Shown: piece after piece, positions 51,637-60,114 of the stretch
Layout of the letters: each line of letters begins with the position of its first letter
Position numbering within the stretch: the stretch's first letter is position 1
From: DASXHD01 sp038239005
GTDB lineage: Bacteria; Myxococcota_A; Polyangia; Polyangiales; Polyangiaceae
Assembly (NCBI GenBank): GCA_038239005.1
Contig: JBBSFE010000016.1
Location: 1-64,000 of the forward strand
DNA length: 64,000 nucleotides
Direction: 5' to 3'
Made by a program: the position numbers and the translations under genes
Notes under the pieces: generated by a model
What the model was told of the DNA's origin: nothing
The model's database searches: none
Seen by the model: only the letters and a program-made list of their open reading frames with translations

Positions 51637-52617
51637 TTACCAATAGCCGCGTGGCGCTTCGGGGATCCGTTCTTTGTGGAACGTGTGCGCTGCGGGGTCG
51701 AACACGTCGGCGTCGAGCGAGACGAGCGCGCCCGCGTCGTCGAATTCGTAGACGTTGAAGCCGCTCATGCGCGCTTCGTCGCGATGATGGAGCGATGCGC
51801 TTGCCGCGCCCGCAACCACGAGCTCGCCCGCATCGGTCGTGATGTGACTGCGCATGCGTTTGTGGAGATGACCATGCACGACGAGCCCGCGCGGCACGCC
51901 GCGTAAACGTTCGAGCAGGCGCGGAGCATCACGCAAACCCTCCATCGCCATCTTCGATTTCGACGTCGGGCCGAGCGGCGGATGGTGGATCAGGATGACG
52001 GGCGTTCGCTTCTTCACTTCGGGATGCTCGAGCGCCGCGCCGAGCGCATCGAGCTGGACACGCCCGAGCTCGCCTGCCGCAACGAACGGAAGGCGCGGCA
52101 CCGCGCTCGAGAGGCCGATGATGGCGCACGGCCCGCGAAGCTTCACGTATGGGAAATCGACGCCCGTGCCGATGTCGTCACGTGTGTATTCTGCAAAGAA
52201 CTCGGAGAAGCGACGACCGCGCACCGCGCCGCGCGTGTACGTGTCGTGATTGCCGGGAATGATGCTGATGTCACGCGGCGAGAGGTGCAGCTCGCCTTCG
52301 AGGATTGCGCGCGCCGCGGCAAACTCGGGTTCGAGCGCGAGGTTCGTGATGTCGCCCGTGATGACGACGTGGTCGACCTTCCGCCGCGCGACCTCTCGTG
52401 CGATCTCGCGCACGAGCTCGGTGCGATGAACGTCCTTCTTGCGAAGCGCGACCGGCATGCGCTCGGCCGCGGCGCGCCACGCGCCCGTGAGCTCTTCGAG
52501 TGGTGCGCGGCGAAGCGCGAGGTTCGCGACGCCCGTGAGCCGCTTGTTCATGTAACGCGCCCAACCCACGCCGCCGAGCGAGAGCACGTGCAAATCCGAA
52601 AAGTGCGCGATGCGCAT
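51637..52617 (-). CDS. Calcineurin-like metallophosphoesterase
   Basis: This 326-residue metallophosphoesterase has every metal-binding motif: SDLH (DxH), GDITN (GDxxN), GNHD, the His in ILIHHPP and GHLHK (GHxH). It therefore binds two metal ions and hydrolyses phosphate esters, possibly cyclic nucleotides; no substrate is implied. ATG 52617 overlaps the FGE-like gene stop by one base (TGATG), so the two are coupled. It is the last gene of the pdh-downstream block and is convergent with the cold-shock gene. Confidence 0.9.
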   Translation of the reverse strand: MRIAHFSDLHVLSLGGVGWARYMNKRLTGVANLALRRAPLEELTGAWRAAAERMPVALRKKDVHRTELVREIAREVARRKVDHVVITGDITNLALEPEFAAARAILEGELHLSPRDISIIPGNHDTYTRGAVRGRRFSEFFAEYTRDDIGTGVDFPYVKLRGPCAIIGLSSAVPRLPFVAAGELGRVQLDALGAALEHPEVKKRTPVILIHHPPLGPTSKSKMAMEGLRDAPRLLERLRGVPRGLVVHGHLHKRMRSHITTDAGELVVAGAASASLHHRDEARMSGFNVYEFDDAGALVSLDADVFDPAAHTFHKERIPEAPRGYW

Positions 52618-53582
52618 CACGGATCACTCGCGCATCTGAACCCGACGAACGGCGTGCGCCGCGACTCGTAGCTCATCATGCGCGCCGCGGAGCGCTGCGA
52701 GTCGGCGCCGTGCATGTACGAGCCTCCGCGAACGACCCGACGCGCGCCCGTGTCGTGATGCGGATTCGTTACCGCGACGGGGGCGTACGCGGGCACTTCG
52801 CCGCCCGGATCGGGATCGACGCCATCGGCAACCCACTCGGCGGCGTTGCCTGCCATGTCGAGCAATCCGAGCGGGGTCCTCCCGTCTGGAATCGAGCCCA
52901 CCGGCGCGAGGCCCGCGAATCCGTCGGTGGCGTCGGTTGGATCGAGCGCGATCGATCCGTGGTTTGCGAGGTGTGGGTTGTAGACGTTGCCCCATGGAAA
53001 CGTGCGACCCGTGAGACCGCGCGCAGCGAGCTCCCACTCGGCTTCGGTCGGCAAACGGCCTTTGGCGAATGCGCAGTAGTCGCGGGCGTCGGTCCACGAG
53101 ACGAGCACGACCGGCAAATCGGGGAGCGCGAAGCGCGCGTCGCCGAGCGAGAACCCCGGCGCACTGCAAGCGCCCGAGGACGCGCATCGCAAATAGTCCG
53201 CGACGCGCACTTCGGTTCGATCGATCCAAAACGGCGAGAGCGTGACCGAGTGCGCAACCGCCTCGTCCTCGAAGCGCTCGACGTCGCAATGGAGCGAGCG
53301 ACGATGAATGATGCCGTGACTATCGGAGATCGGCACGAGCACTTGTCCGAGCGGCTCGCGCTGGCAAAGCTGCACGCCTTGGAGCATTTCGATCGCCGTT
53401 GATCCCTGCGTGAAGGTGCCACCAGGAACGAGAATGCGTCCCGATGGTGCGGCGCGAAGCACTGTGATTCCGTCGGAGGTGTTGCCGAGCGCGCGCGCGG
53501 AGAGACCATCGCTGTAACGCTCGGGCGAGCTCGCGCCGGCAACCGACGCGACGAACATGAGCCCGAGTACTGCGCGCTTCAC
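52617..53582 (-). CDS. Formylglycine-generating-enzyme-like (SUMF1) protein
   Basis: This 321-residue protein starts with a signal peptide (MKRAVLGLMFVASVAGASS). The SUMF1/FGE fold is shown by ILVPGGTFTQGS, FWIDRTEVRVADYLRC, CAFAKGRLPTEAEWELAARG, FPWGN, GNAAEWVADGV and RVVRGGSY, ending in RTPFVGFRC. FGE itself converts Cys to formylglycine in sulfatases, but most secreted bacterial members have other or unknown roles, and the catalytic cysteine pair was not confirmed here. It follows pdhC by 4 bp and precedes the coupled metallophosphoesterase. Confidence 0.88.
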   Translation of the reverse strand: MKRAVLGLMFVASVAGASSPERYSDGLSARALGNTSDGITVLRAAPSGRILVPGGTFTQGSTAIEMLQGVQLCQREPLGQVLVPISDSHGIIHRRSLHCDVERFEDEAVAHSVTLSPFWIDRTEVRVADYLRCASSGACSAPGFSLGDARFALPDLPVVLVSWTDARDYCAFAKGRLPTEAEWELAARGLTGRTFPWGNVYNPHLANHGSIALDPTDATDGFAGLAPVGSIPDGRTPLGLLDMAGNAAEWVADGVDPDPGGEVPAYAPVAVTNPHHDTGARRVVRGGSYMHGADSQRSAARMMSYESRRTPFVGFRCASDP

Positions 53583-53586
53583 GCGG

Positions 53587-54999
53587 TCACCCGGTCAAAA
53601 GGCGCATGGGGCGCGCGAGGAGGCTGCGGAGCTCGGCCAAGAAGGCGGCGCCGACTGCGCCGTCGACGACGCGGTGATCGCACGAGAGGGTGAGGGCCAG
53701 GCGCTTGCCGGGGACGATGGCGCCGTCTTTGATGACGGGGTCGTCGCGGATGCGACCCACGGCGAGGATCGCGCCTTCGGGCGGGTTGATGACGGCGGCG
53801 AATTCGTCGATGCCGAACATGCCGAGGTTCGAGATCGAGAACGTGCCACTGGCCATCTCTTCGGGCCTGAGCTTCTTGCTACGCGCGCGCGAGGCGAGCT
53901 CGCGAACTTCGCGGCCGATGCCCGCGACGCTTTTTTGATCCGCGTTGCGAACGACCGGCGTGAGCAAGCCATCAGGCACGGCGACCGCAACGGAGATGTC
54001 GACGCGGCGGTGAACGAGGATCGCCTCGGGCGTGAACGTCGCGTTGCATTCGGGCACGCGGAGGAGCGCGAGGCCGCACGCCTTCACGAGGAAATCATTC
54101 ACACTGAGCTTCGGGGCTTTGCCTTCCGGTTGCTCGTCGGCGAGCTCGCGGTTGACGTGCTCGCGAAGCTCGAGGAGCGGCGCGGCGTCGACGTCGATGT
54201 TCAAATAGAAATGCGGGACGGTTTGTTTCGCCTCGGTGAGACGGCGCGCAATCGTTTTGCGCATCATCGAGAGCGGGCGCGCTTCGGGCTCGGCGAGCAA
54301 GATGCCGGGCGGAGGCTGGAGCGTCGACGGCTCCGCACGGACCATTTGCGATCGCGCGGTGTCGTCCTCTTGCGGTGATGCGCGCATGCGATCGAGATCG
54401 CCTTGAACCACGCGGCCACCCGGACCCGAGCCCTGCGCGCCGCGGAGATCGACGCCCATTTCGCGCGCCGTGCGCCGCACATACGGCGAGGCGAGGACGC
54501 GGCCATTCTTGCTGTCTGCCGCGGGCTCCGAGACATGCTCCGTGCGATCGAGCGCGCTCGTCGTCCGCGCCGGGACACGCTGCGCATGCGGACTCTCTGT
54601 ATCGGGATTCGGAGACGGAGTCGGAGGCGGAGACTGAGCCGGAGGCGGAGTCGGAGTCGGAGCTGAAAACTGAGCCGGAGTCGGAGACTGAGGCGGAGTC
54701 GGAGCCGGAGCCGGAGCCGGAGTCGCAGTGGCAGAGGGGGTGAGAGAGGTGATGTCTTCGCCCGGATCGCCCAAAATCGCCACGGGCTGACCCAGCTTCA
54801 CATTCGCGCCCGGAGCGACGAGAAGCTTCAGCAGCGTTCCTTTGTCGAACGCACGGAACTCCATCGTCGCTTTGTCGGTCTCCACCTCGGCCAGGAGATC
54901 GTCGATCGCAACCGGATCGCCCTCCTTCTTGTGCCACGCCGTGAGCAGGCCCTCTTCCATCGTCGGCGACAGCTTGGGCATTTCGAGAATCTTTGCCAT
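53587..54999 (-). CDS. pdhC: Pyruvate dehydrogenase E2, dihydrolipoamide acetyltransferase
   Basis: E2 moves acetyl groups from the E1-bound intermediate to CoA through a swinging lipoyl arm. The 470-residue protein has one lipoyl domain (residues about 1-77, lipoyl-lysine in VETDKATMEF), a long Pro/Ala/Ser/Thr linker encoded by hexanucleotide repeats (54611-54726), a peripheral subunit-binding domain (VLASPYVRRTAREMGVDL), and the catalytic core with RKTIARRLTEAKQTVPHFY and the active-site His in DHRVVDGA. ATG 54999 lies immediately after the second copy of the dispersed element. The lipoyl arm depends on LipA (39767-40723). E3 is not in the window. Confidence 0.95.
   Translation of the reverse strand: MAKILEMPKLSPTMEEGLLTAWHKKEGDPVAIDDLLAEVETDKATMEFRAFDKGTLLKLLVAPGANVKLGQPVAILGDPGEDITSLTPSATATPAPAPAPTPPQSPTPAQFSAPTPTPPPAQSPPPTPSPNPDTESPHAQRVPARTTSALDRTEHVSEPAADSKNGRVLASPYVRRTAREMGVDLRGAQGSGPGGRVVQGDLDRMRASPQEDDTARSQMVRAEPSTLQPPPGILLAEPEARPLSMMRKTIARRLTEAKQTVPHFYLNIDVDAAPLLELREHVNRELADEQPEGKAPKLSVNDFLVKACGLALLRVPECNATFTPEAILVHRRVDISVAVAVPDGLLTPVVRNADQKSVAGIGREVRELASRARSKKLRPEEMASGTFSISNLGMFGIDEFAAVINPPEGAILAVGRIRDDPVIKDGAIVPGKRLALTLSCDHRVVDGAVGAAFLAELRSLLARPMRLLTG
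54611..54726. repeat. Hexanucleotide repeats encoding the E2 linker
   Basis: The segment consists mainly of GGAGTC, GGAGCC, GGAGGC and GGAGAC-type hexamers on the plus strand. On the coding strand they give a Pro-Ala/Pro-Thr-rich flexible linker. The pattern suggests replication slippage, and length may differ between relatives. Confidence 0.8.
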
Positions 55000-55134
55000 T
55001 ACTCGAAAGCCCAGTTGAGTTGAGGGTATCGCGACGTGTTCGCGATCGACCGGCGGCAGCGAGACGAAACCGGCGGGGCCGGCACGTGGATCGCTGCAGA
55101 TCCGTGGCAAGACTCGATAGATTGAAGTGACATC
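55000..55134 (-). repeat. Dispersed non-coding element, copy B
   Basis: On the minus strand this 135-bp sequence starts with GATGTCACTTCAATC 4 bp after the pdhB stop and ends at the base before the pdhC ATG. Its 40-bp core is identical to copy A (51151-51190) except for one base. The ends are shared too. The position, between a stop and a start in an operon, and the same sense as its host transcript both match copy A. Possible CCGGC/GCCGG hairpins support an RNA element. Confidence 0.75.
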
Positions 55135-55138
55135 TGCG

Positions 55139-56122
55139 TTAGCTGTTCCTCGTCATGACACGTTTGACCGCAGACACCACACGCTCGGCGTTGGGCATCA
55201 CTTGCTGCTCGAGCTTGGCGTTGTATGGCATCGGAACGTCGAGCTGCGAAACACGCAGAACGGGCGCATCGAGATCGTCGAACGCGAGGCGCTGCACGCG
55301 GTCTGCGATTTCGGCGCCGACGCCACCATACGGCCAGCCTTCGTGGACGATCACGCAGCGATGCGTTTTGTGAACCGACGCGAGGATCGCCTCTTCGTCG
55401 AGCGGCCGGAGGCTTCGCAGGTCGACCACTTCGACGTCGATGTTCTCCTTCGCGAGGCGGTCCGCCGCATCGAGCGCAACGTGTGTCATGCGTGCGTACG
55501 CGATGATCGAACAATCGCGCCCTTGTCGCACAGTGCGCGCAACGCCGAATGGGATCGCATCTTGATCGTCGGGCACGTCGCCCTTCAGCGAGTAGAGCGT
55601 CTCCGATTCCATGACGAGCACGGGGTTGTCGTCACGAATCGCCGCCTTCAGCATGCCTTTCGCGTCCGCGGGAAACGCGGGCGCGATCACTTTGAGGCCC
55701 GGCACCGTCGCGTAGAAATGCTCCATCGCGTGCGAGTGCTGGCTACCGACTTGGCGCGCGCTCGCGTTCGGTCCGCGAAACACGATCGGGCAGCTCAACT
55801 GCCCTCCCGACATCTGCCGAACCTTCGCGGCGTTGTTCAAAATCTGATCGAACGCAACTGCCGAAAAGTTCCACGTCATGAACTCGACGATGGGCCGGAG
55901 GCCGACGATGGCTGCGCCCACACCAAGGCCCGCGAAACCGCCTTCCGCGATGGGCGTGTCGATGACGCGCTTCTCGCCGAAACGCTCGAGCATCCCCTCG
56001 GACACTTTGTACGCGCCGTTGTAGTGGCCGACTTCTTCGCCCATCAAGAAGACGCGGTCGTCCGCTGTCATTTCTTCGATCATCGCTTCGCGAAGGGCTT
56101 CGCGGTACCGGAGGCTTTTCAT
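55139..56122 (-). CDS. pdhB: Pyruvate dehydrogenase E1 beta subunit
   Basis: E1-beta forms the ThDP-dependent E1 with the alpha subunit. The 327-residue protein has VFLMGEEVGHYNGAYKVSEGML, IDTPIAEGGFAGLGVGAA, PIVFRGPNASARQVGSQHSHAMEHF and a C-terminal transketolase-type domain with DVEVVDLRSLRPLDEEAI. Length is normal. It follows pdhA by 6 bp on the minus strand. Between its stop and the pdhC start lies copy B of the dispersed element (55000-55134). Substrate could in principle be another 2-oxo acid, but the close GG-SMHL-type alpha subunit and single-lipoyl E2 favour pyruvate. Confidence 0.95.
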   Translation of the reverse strand: MKSLRYREALREAMIEEMTADDRVFLMGEEVGHYNGAYKVSEGMLERFGEKRVIDTPIAEGGFAGLGVGAAIVGLRPIVEFMTWNFSAVAFDQILNNAAKVRQMSGGQLSCPIVFRGPNASARQVGSQHSHAMEHFYATVPGLKVIAPAFPADAKGMLKAAIRDDNPVLVMESETLYSLKGDVPDDQDAIPFGVARTVRQGRDCSIIAYARMTHVALDAADRLAKENIDVEVVDLRSLRPLDEEAILASVHKTHRCVIVHEGWPYGGVGAEIADRVQRLAFDDLDAPVLRVSQLDVPMPYNAKLEQQVMPNAERVVSAVKRVMTRNS

Positions 56123-56128
56123 GGCGGC

Positions 56129-57082
56129 TTAGTAAGCAAATGCTCCGTCGTAGGTGGTGCCTTCGAGAATCGACAGCTCGGGTTCGGGGCTTTCGTCGGC
56201 GAACTTGATGGCGTCGGCGACCTCGCGCTCGACGTCGGCTTCGAGCGCTTCCAGCGCCGCTTTGTCGGTCGTGCTTTCGAGCTTTTGGCGCCCGAGCACT
56301 AGCGGATCGCGCTTCTTGTGCTCGTCGAGCTCTTGGGGCGTTCGATATTTTCCAGGGTCGCTCATCGAGTGCCCGCGGAAACGATACGTGCGCACCTCGA
56401 CGAGCGACGGAAGCGACTCTTCACGCGCGCGTTTGATCGCAACGCCGAGTCGCTGCTCGACCTCTTCGACGTCGGTCGCGAAGAATCGATCGTGCGCGAT
56501 GCCGTAGCCCGTCGCTTTGAGGGAGATGTCTTCGACCGAGACGGTGCGCGAGAGCGGCGTGCCCATCGAGTACTCGTTGTTCTCGCAGATGAACACGATA
56601 GGAAGCTTCCACAGCGCAGCGAGTGAAACGCCTTCGTGGAAACCTTGAATGCTCACTGCGCCGTCGCCGAAGAAGCAAAGCGTGACGCGCTTGTTGTCTT
56701 GGTACTTCGACGCAAAGGCAACGCCCGCCGCGAGCGGAATGTGCCCGCCCACGATCGCGTGGCCGCCGAGCATCCCGTTCGCTTTGTCGAAGAGGTGCAT
56801 CGAGCCGCCGAGCCCTTGCGAGCAGCCTGTCTTCTTGCCGTAGAGCTCGGCCATCATTGCGCGCGCGCTCATGCCCTTCGCGATGGCGATGCCGTGATCG
56901 CGATACGTCGTGACGACGTAGTCGTCTTTCTCGAGCGCCGCGCACGCGCCGACGCCGACCGCTTCTTGCCCGATGTAGAGATGGAGAAAGCCGCCGATCT
57001 TTCCCATCGCGTACGCGCGCGCCGCCTCTTCTTCGAGGCGGCGAATCAAAAACATTTTCCGATAGAGGCCCTCTAGATGCAC
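56129..57082 (-). CDS. pdhA: Pyruvate dehydrogenase E1 alpha subunit
   Basis: E1-alpha binds ThDP and decarboxylates pyruvate. The protein starts YRKMFLIRRLEEEAARAYAMGKIGGFLHLYIGQEAVGVGAC, then has YRDHGIAIAKGM, GGSMHLF, and the ThDP motif GDGAVSIQGFHEGVSLAALWKLPIVFICENN (GDG to NN). Near the C-terminus a regulatory-loop-like YRFRGHSMSDPGKYRT follows. The GTG at 57082 is preferred to ATG 57055, so that the conserved LYRKMFLIRR is included. It overlaps the upstream Cys-rich gene stop by 10 bp. The operon order is pdhA, pdhB, element, pdhC. Confidence 0.94.
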   Translation of the reverse strand: MHLEGLYRKMFLIRRLEEEAARAYAMGKIGGFLHLYIGQEAVGVGACAALEKDDYVVTTYRDHGIAIAKGMSARAMMAELYGKKTGCSQGLGGSMHLFDKANGMLGGHAIVGGHIPLAAGVAFASKYQDNKRVTLCFFGDGAVSIQGFHEGVSLAALWKLPIVFICENNEYSMGTPLSRTVSVEDISLKATGYGIAHDRFFATDVEEVEQRLGVAIKRAREESLPSLVEVRTYRFRGHSMSDPGKYRTPQELDEHKKRDPLVLGRQKLESTTDKAALEALEADVEREVADAIKFADESPEPELSILEGTTYDGAFAY

Positions 57083-57456
57083 GAGCTGTAACCGAGGGAG
57101 TTTCCGCTGCCGTCGACGGCGCCGGCGCACGTAGTCGTTCCTTTGCACTGCGTGTTGTTCGCGCAGATCTTCGCGCACACGGCGTCGGTGGCCGTCACGG
57201 TGACGCACGAGTAGCCACATTTCCCGTCGGCGAGCTCCGCGTTTGTCGTGTTGGGCGCGCAGCCGCAATCGGAGTGGCTCGCGCAGGAACGCGTACATAC
57301 TCCGAGCGCGTTGCAGAAGCCGACGCTGTTCGCGTTGGAAACGCCCGCGCAGTCGTCTTGCGAGTTGCACGCACCACCTATCTGTCCCGCACCTCCTCCG
57401 CATGCGATTACGATCACTGCGCATAATGCAACACTGCTTGCCACGATTTTTTTCAT
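57073..57456 (-). CDS. Cys-rich lipoprotein upstream of pdhA
   Basis: The 127-residue protein has a lipoprotein signal (MKKIVASSVALCAVIVIACGG). About twelve cysteines follow in spaced clusters (GGACNSQDDCAG, GVCTRSCASHSDCGCA, KCGYSC, CAKICANNTQCKGTTTCAG). This is a secreted disulphide-rich domain of a kind common in myxobacterial proteins. RBS GAGGAGGGACG lies before ATG 57456. It overlaps the pdhA GTG and could be read as the first gene of the pdh operon, though no role in the complex is likely. Confidence 0.75.
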   Translation of the reverse strand: MKKIVASSVALCAVIVIACGGGAGQIGGACNSQDDCAGVSNANSVGFCNALGVCTRSCASHSDCGCAPNTTNAELADGKCGYSCVTVTATDAVCAKICANNTQCKGTTTCAGAVDGSGNSLGYSSCI

Positions 57457-57475
57457 GTCACGTCCCTCCTCGGTT

Positions 57476-57838
57476 TTACTTTTTCTTTGGGTCGGCGGTG
57501 CATGTTCCTGCGCCGCAACTTGCTTGTCCGGTCCCGCCGCCGCCCATGTGACGCTTCGGCGAAGCGGACGCCGAGCCTCCGGGGCCGCCCGTGACGGCGT
57601 TCGCAGTGGCTGTCGCGACCGGTGAAGGCTCGGCTTGTTTTCGTTCGCCATCGCTTGCTCGGGTCGTTGGCGGAGGCGGCGGGCTCGCGGCGCTCGCGCT
57701 CGCAGCACTCTGTTGCGCCGGCTGATCAGAGTGCACGCTCGCAGAGTCAGCCTTCGTGCACGCGACGAGAACCGCCGACGTTCCGAGCGCCGTCAGCGTC
57801 ATCGCGATGTGCTCGAGCGTCACGTTGGGTCGCGGCAT
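57476..57838 (-). CDS. Small lipoprotein with C-terminal CGAGTC motif
   Basis: The 120-residue protein has a signal ending in LGTSAVLVACTK. A low-complexity Ala/Ser/Pro region follows, and a C-terminal HMGGGGTGQASCGAGTCTADPKKK. The short paired-cysteine tail resembles the metal-binding ends of some small secreted proteins, but no DUF692 maturase is nearby, so this is only noted. ATG 57838 is preferred to GTG 57844. It precedes the Cys-rich lipoprotein by 20 bp. Confidence 0.65.
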   Translation of the reverse strand: MPRPNVTLEHIAMTLTALGTSAVLVACTKADSASVHSDQPAQQSAASASAASPPPPPTTRASDGERKQAEPSPVATATANAVTGGPGGSASASPKRHMGGGGTGQASCGAGTCTADPKKK

Positions 57839-57871
57839 CGGCACGAGCCTATCAGAGCGGGGCGAGGGGGG

Positions 57872-58963
57872 TTAGGGAGACAACTTGGCGTAGCTGCCGC
57901 AGCCATCGCCGTCGCCGCCGTCGCAGGCTTTTTTGTAGAGCACCTTCGCGCGCGCAACATCGAGCGGCACGCCGCTTCCGTATTCGCAGAGCCGCCCAAG
58001 GTTGTAGCAACCGGCTGGTTTGCCTCCGGTGCACGCGCGCTCGTAATAGATGGCCGCCGAGTACGGATCGATTGCGGGCGAGGCGGTGCCTTTGCCCTTT
58101 TCGTAGAGCGTGCCGAGGTTCACGCACGCGCCCAGCGAGCCCTTATTGCAGCCTTGCGTGTAGTACGCGAGCGCCATCGAATCACTCTGCGTGACGCCTT
58201 CGCCTTTTTCGTATTGCACGCCGAGGTTGTGGCACCCGCTCGGATCGTTGCCGTTGCAGCCCTTCGTGTAGAGCGCGAGCATCTTCGGGAAATCCTGACG
58301 CACGCCGAGGCCGCGGTAATACATGTAGCCAAGGTTCGAGCACGCGTACGCGTCGTTCTTGTCGCAAGCCTTCGTGAAGAGCGTTACGGCCTTTGCGTTG
58401 TCGACGCCGTGGCCGCCCTGCGCATAGAGGTAGTGAAGGCCGAGGTGGTTGCAGCCGCGCGTTGCGCCGAGATTGCATGCGTGATTGTAGAGGCCGTCGG
58501 CCTTGAGCTTGTCTTCGGGGAAGCCTTTGGCGTCGTCGTAGAGCGCGCCGAGGTTCGCGCAACCATCGGCGAGCTTCGCGTCGCATGCAATTTTGTAAAA
58601 CTTCGCGGCGGCTGCGTAGTCGCGTGGTGTGCCGTGCGCTTCTTCGTAGTCGACACCAAGGAGGTTGCAGTCTTGCATCGCGCCGCGGCCTTCGTTGCAC
58701 ACGGTCGTGTGTGCACCGAACGACGACACCATCGTTGGATCGGTGACGGTGCTCGTCGTTGCGACCGAGGTGGGAAACGGCGCGATGACCGTGCCTGCAT
58801 CGAGCGTTGCAGGCGGCGGGATGGTTGGCGAGAGGGTCGTGTACGTCGGCGAATGGCGACGGCGAAAGAGCTTTCGACAACCCACGGAGGACGATGCGAT
58901 CGCGACGACGCAAAGCGCGAGCACTGCTCGACGCTGCGGTTCGCGGTACCCGACGGGGTGCAT
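57872..58963 (-). CDS. Sel1-repeat lipoprotein
   Basis: The 363-residue protein begins with a lipoprotein-like signal (ALCVVAIASSSVGCRK) and a Thr/Pro linker. At least six Sel1-like repeats of 36-39 residues follow, each with the pattern CNLLGVDYEEAHGTPRDYAAAAKFY or CANLGALYDDAKGFPEDKLKADGLYNHAC. Paired Cys per repeat would form disulphides. Sel1 repeats mediate protein interaction. It starts on the stop of the Ser/Thr kinase gene (TGATG), so kinase and scaffold are made together. Confidence 0.88.
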   Translation of the reverse strand: MHPVGYREPQRRAVLALCVVAIASSSVGCRKLFRRRHSPTYTTLSPTIPPPATLDAGTVIAPFPTSVATTSTVTDPTMVSSFGAHTTVCNEGRGAMQDCNLLGVDYEEAHGTPRDYAAAAKFYKIACDAKLADGCANLGALYDDAKGFPEDKLKADGLYNHACNLGATRGCNHLGLHYLYAQGGHGVDNAKAVTLFTKACDKNDAYACSNLGYMYYRGLGVRQDFPKMLALYTKGCNGNDPSGCHNLGVQYEKGEGVTQSDSMALAYYTQGCNKGSLGACVNLGTLYEKGKGTASPAIDPYSAAIYYERACTGGKPAGCYNLGRLCEYGSGVPLDVARAKVLYKKACDGGDGDGCGSYAKLSP

Positions 58964-60114
58964 CACGGCCCCGACATGGCGGGCATCGCCGGCATCGCCG
59001 AGCTCGAGACACTGGCGGACGGCGGCGGCACGTGAATGCGCGGCCCGCGATGTCGCGGCTGCACCGTCGCCGAGAAATCGCTCGCGACGGATTTCAGCGA
59101 CGCGTTGTCCTTGTCTTTCTCTTTGTTCTGCTCGCTGCGCCCAATCAAGAGGAGCACGACGATGACCGCGAGCGCGGCCGCCACGACGATGTTCTGCCAG
59201 CGGCGCGTCGCGCGCGGGACGATGCTTGCAGAATGCATCGAAATCGTCGGAAAACCGCTCGAAATACGCACGTCGATGGCGGACCCGAGCGCCTCGCCGA
59301 ACGCGCGACACGTCGGGTAACGAAGCGTCGGTTCCTTTTGGAGGGCGCGCCGCATGACGCCTTCGGAGCGCGTGAGCATGAGTCGCTCACTCGGATCACT
59401 TCGCTCGCTCGGCGGACGCGCTTCGGAGAGCGGCTGGGGTTCGTCTTTCGCGATGCTCGCGGCGAGCGCGCCGAGATCGCCACCGGCGAATGCGCGTTTG
59501 CCCGCGAGCGCTTCGTAGAGCGACACGGCAAGCGAGAATTGATCCGACGCGGGCGAAAACGAGCCGCCCTCCACGAGTGTTTCGGGTGCCGAGTACGCGA
59601 CGGACCCCGTGCTCTCGGAGGAGTAGCTCGAGTCGAGGCGCGCGAGACCGAAGTCGGCGAGCACCGCGCCCGTGGGCGAGCAGATGATGTTCTCGGGTTT
59701 CACGTCGCGGTGCGTGACGCCAGCTTCGTGCGCGGTCGTCAGTGCGGCGCCGAGCTCGATCGCAATGCGTGCGACCTCGAGCGGCGGGATCGGCCCGGCC
59801 GAGATTCGTTCACGCAGCGTCGGCCCCGGCACGTATTCGAAGACGAGAAACAAACCAAGCTCGCCTTCGCCCATGTCGTGCAGCGTGACGAGGTTCGGGT
59901 GACGCACGGTCGCTGCCGCACGTGCCTCGGCGCGCATCCGCGCGACCATCTCTTTGCGCGCGTCTTCTGGAAGCGCGCGGTCCTCGCGGAGCACTTTGAT
60001 GGCGACATCACGTGCGAGCACCGGATCACGCGCGAGATAGACGCGCCCCATGCCGCCTTCGCCGAGCAGGCTCTGCACCTCGTAGCGACCGATGGTCTTG
60101 GGCGCGTCAGTCAT
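58963..60114 (-). CDS. Ser/Thr protein kinase with C-terminal TM segment
   Basis: The 383-residue protein is a Hanks-type kinase: GEGGMGRVYL (P-loop), VAIKVL with Lys40, HRDVKPEN with Asp137, DFGLARL at 154 and YSAPETL. A single hydrophobic segment (VVAAALAVIVVLLLIG) near residue 325 is followed by a charged extracytoplasmic tail, so the kinase domain is cytoplasmic. The loop between subdomains contains SYSSESTGSVAYSAPE, the activation segment. It overlaps the ABC ATPase gene by 8 bp and the Sel1 gene by one base, linking a kinase to a transporter operon. Confidence 0.92.
   Translation of the reverse strand: MTDAPKTIGRYEVQSLLGEGGMGRVYLARDPVLARDVAIKVLREDRALPEDARKEMVARMRAEARAAATVRHPNLVTLHDMGEGELGLFLVFEYVPGPTLRERISAGPIPPLEVARIAIELGAALTTAHEAGVTHRDVKPENIICSPTGAVLADFGLARLDSSYSSESTGSVAYSAPETLVEGGSFSPASDQFSLAVSLYEALAGKRAFAGGDLGALAASIAKDEPQPLSEARPPSERSDPSERLMLTRSEGVMRRALQKEPTLRYPTCRAFGEALGSAIDVRISSGFPTISMHSASIVPRATRRWQNIVVAAALAVIVVLLLIGRSEQNKEKDKDNASLKSVASDFSATVQPRHRGPRIHVPPPSASVSSSAMPAMPAMSGP

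Noticed and set aside
54611..54726. Microsatellite as a separate non-coding repeat element
   Set aside because: The hexamers are entirely within pdhC and encode the normal Pro/Ala linker between lipoyl and subunit-binding domains.
54999..55110. N-terminal extension of pdhC into the upstream gap
   Set aside because: That sequence is the dispersed element copy B and reads as unrelated residues; the lipoyl domain starts directly at ATG 54999.
57476..57838. Bufferin-type metal-binding peptide (CGAGTC end)
   Set aside because: Neither a DUF692-type maturase nor its usual partner is nearby; the motif is too short to assign.
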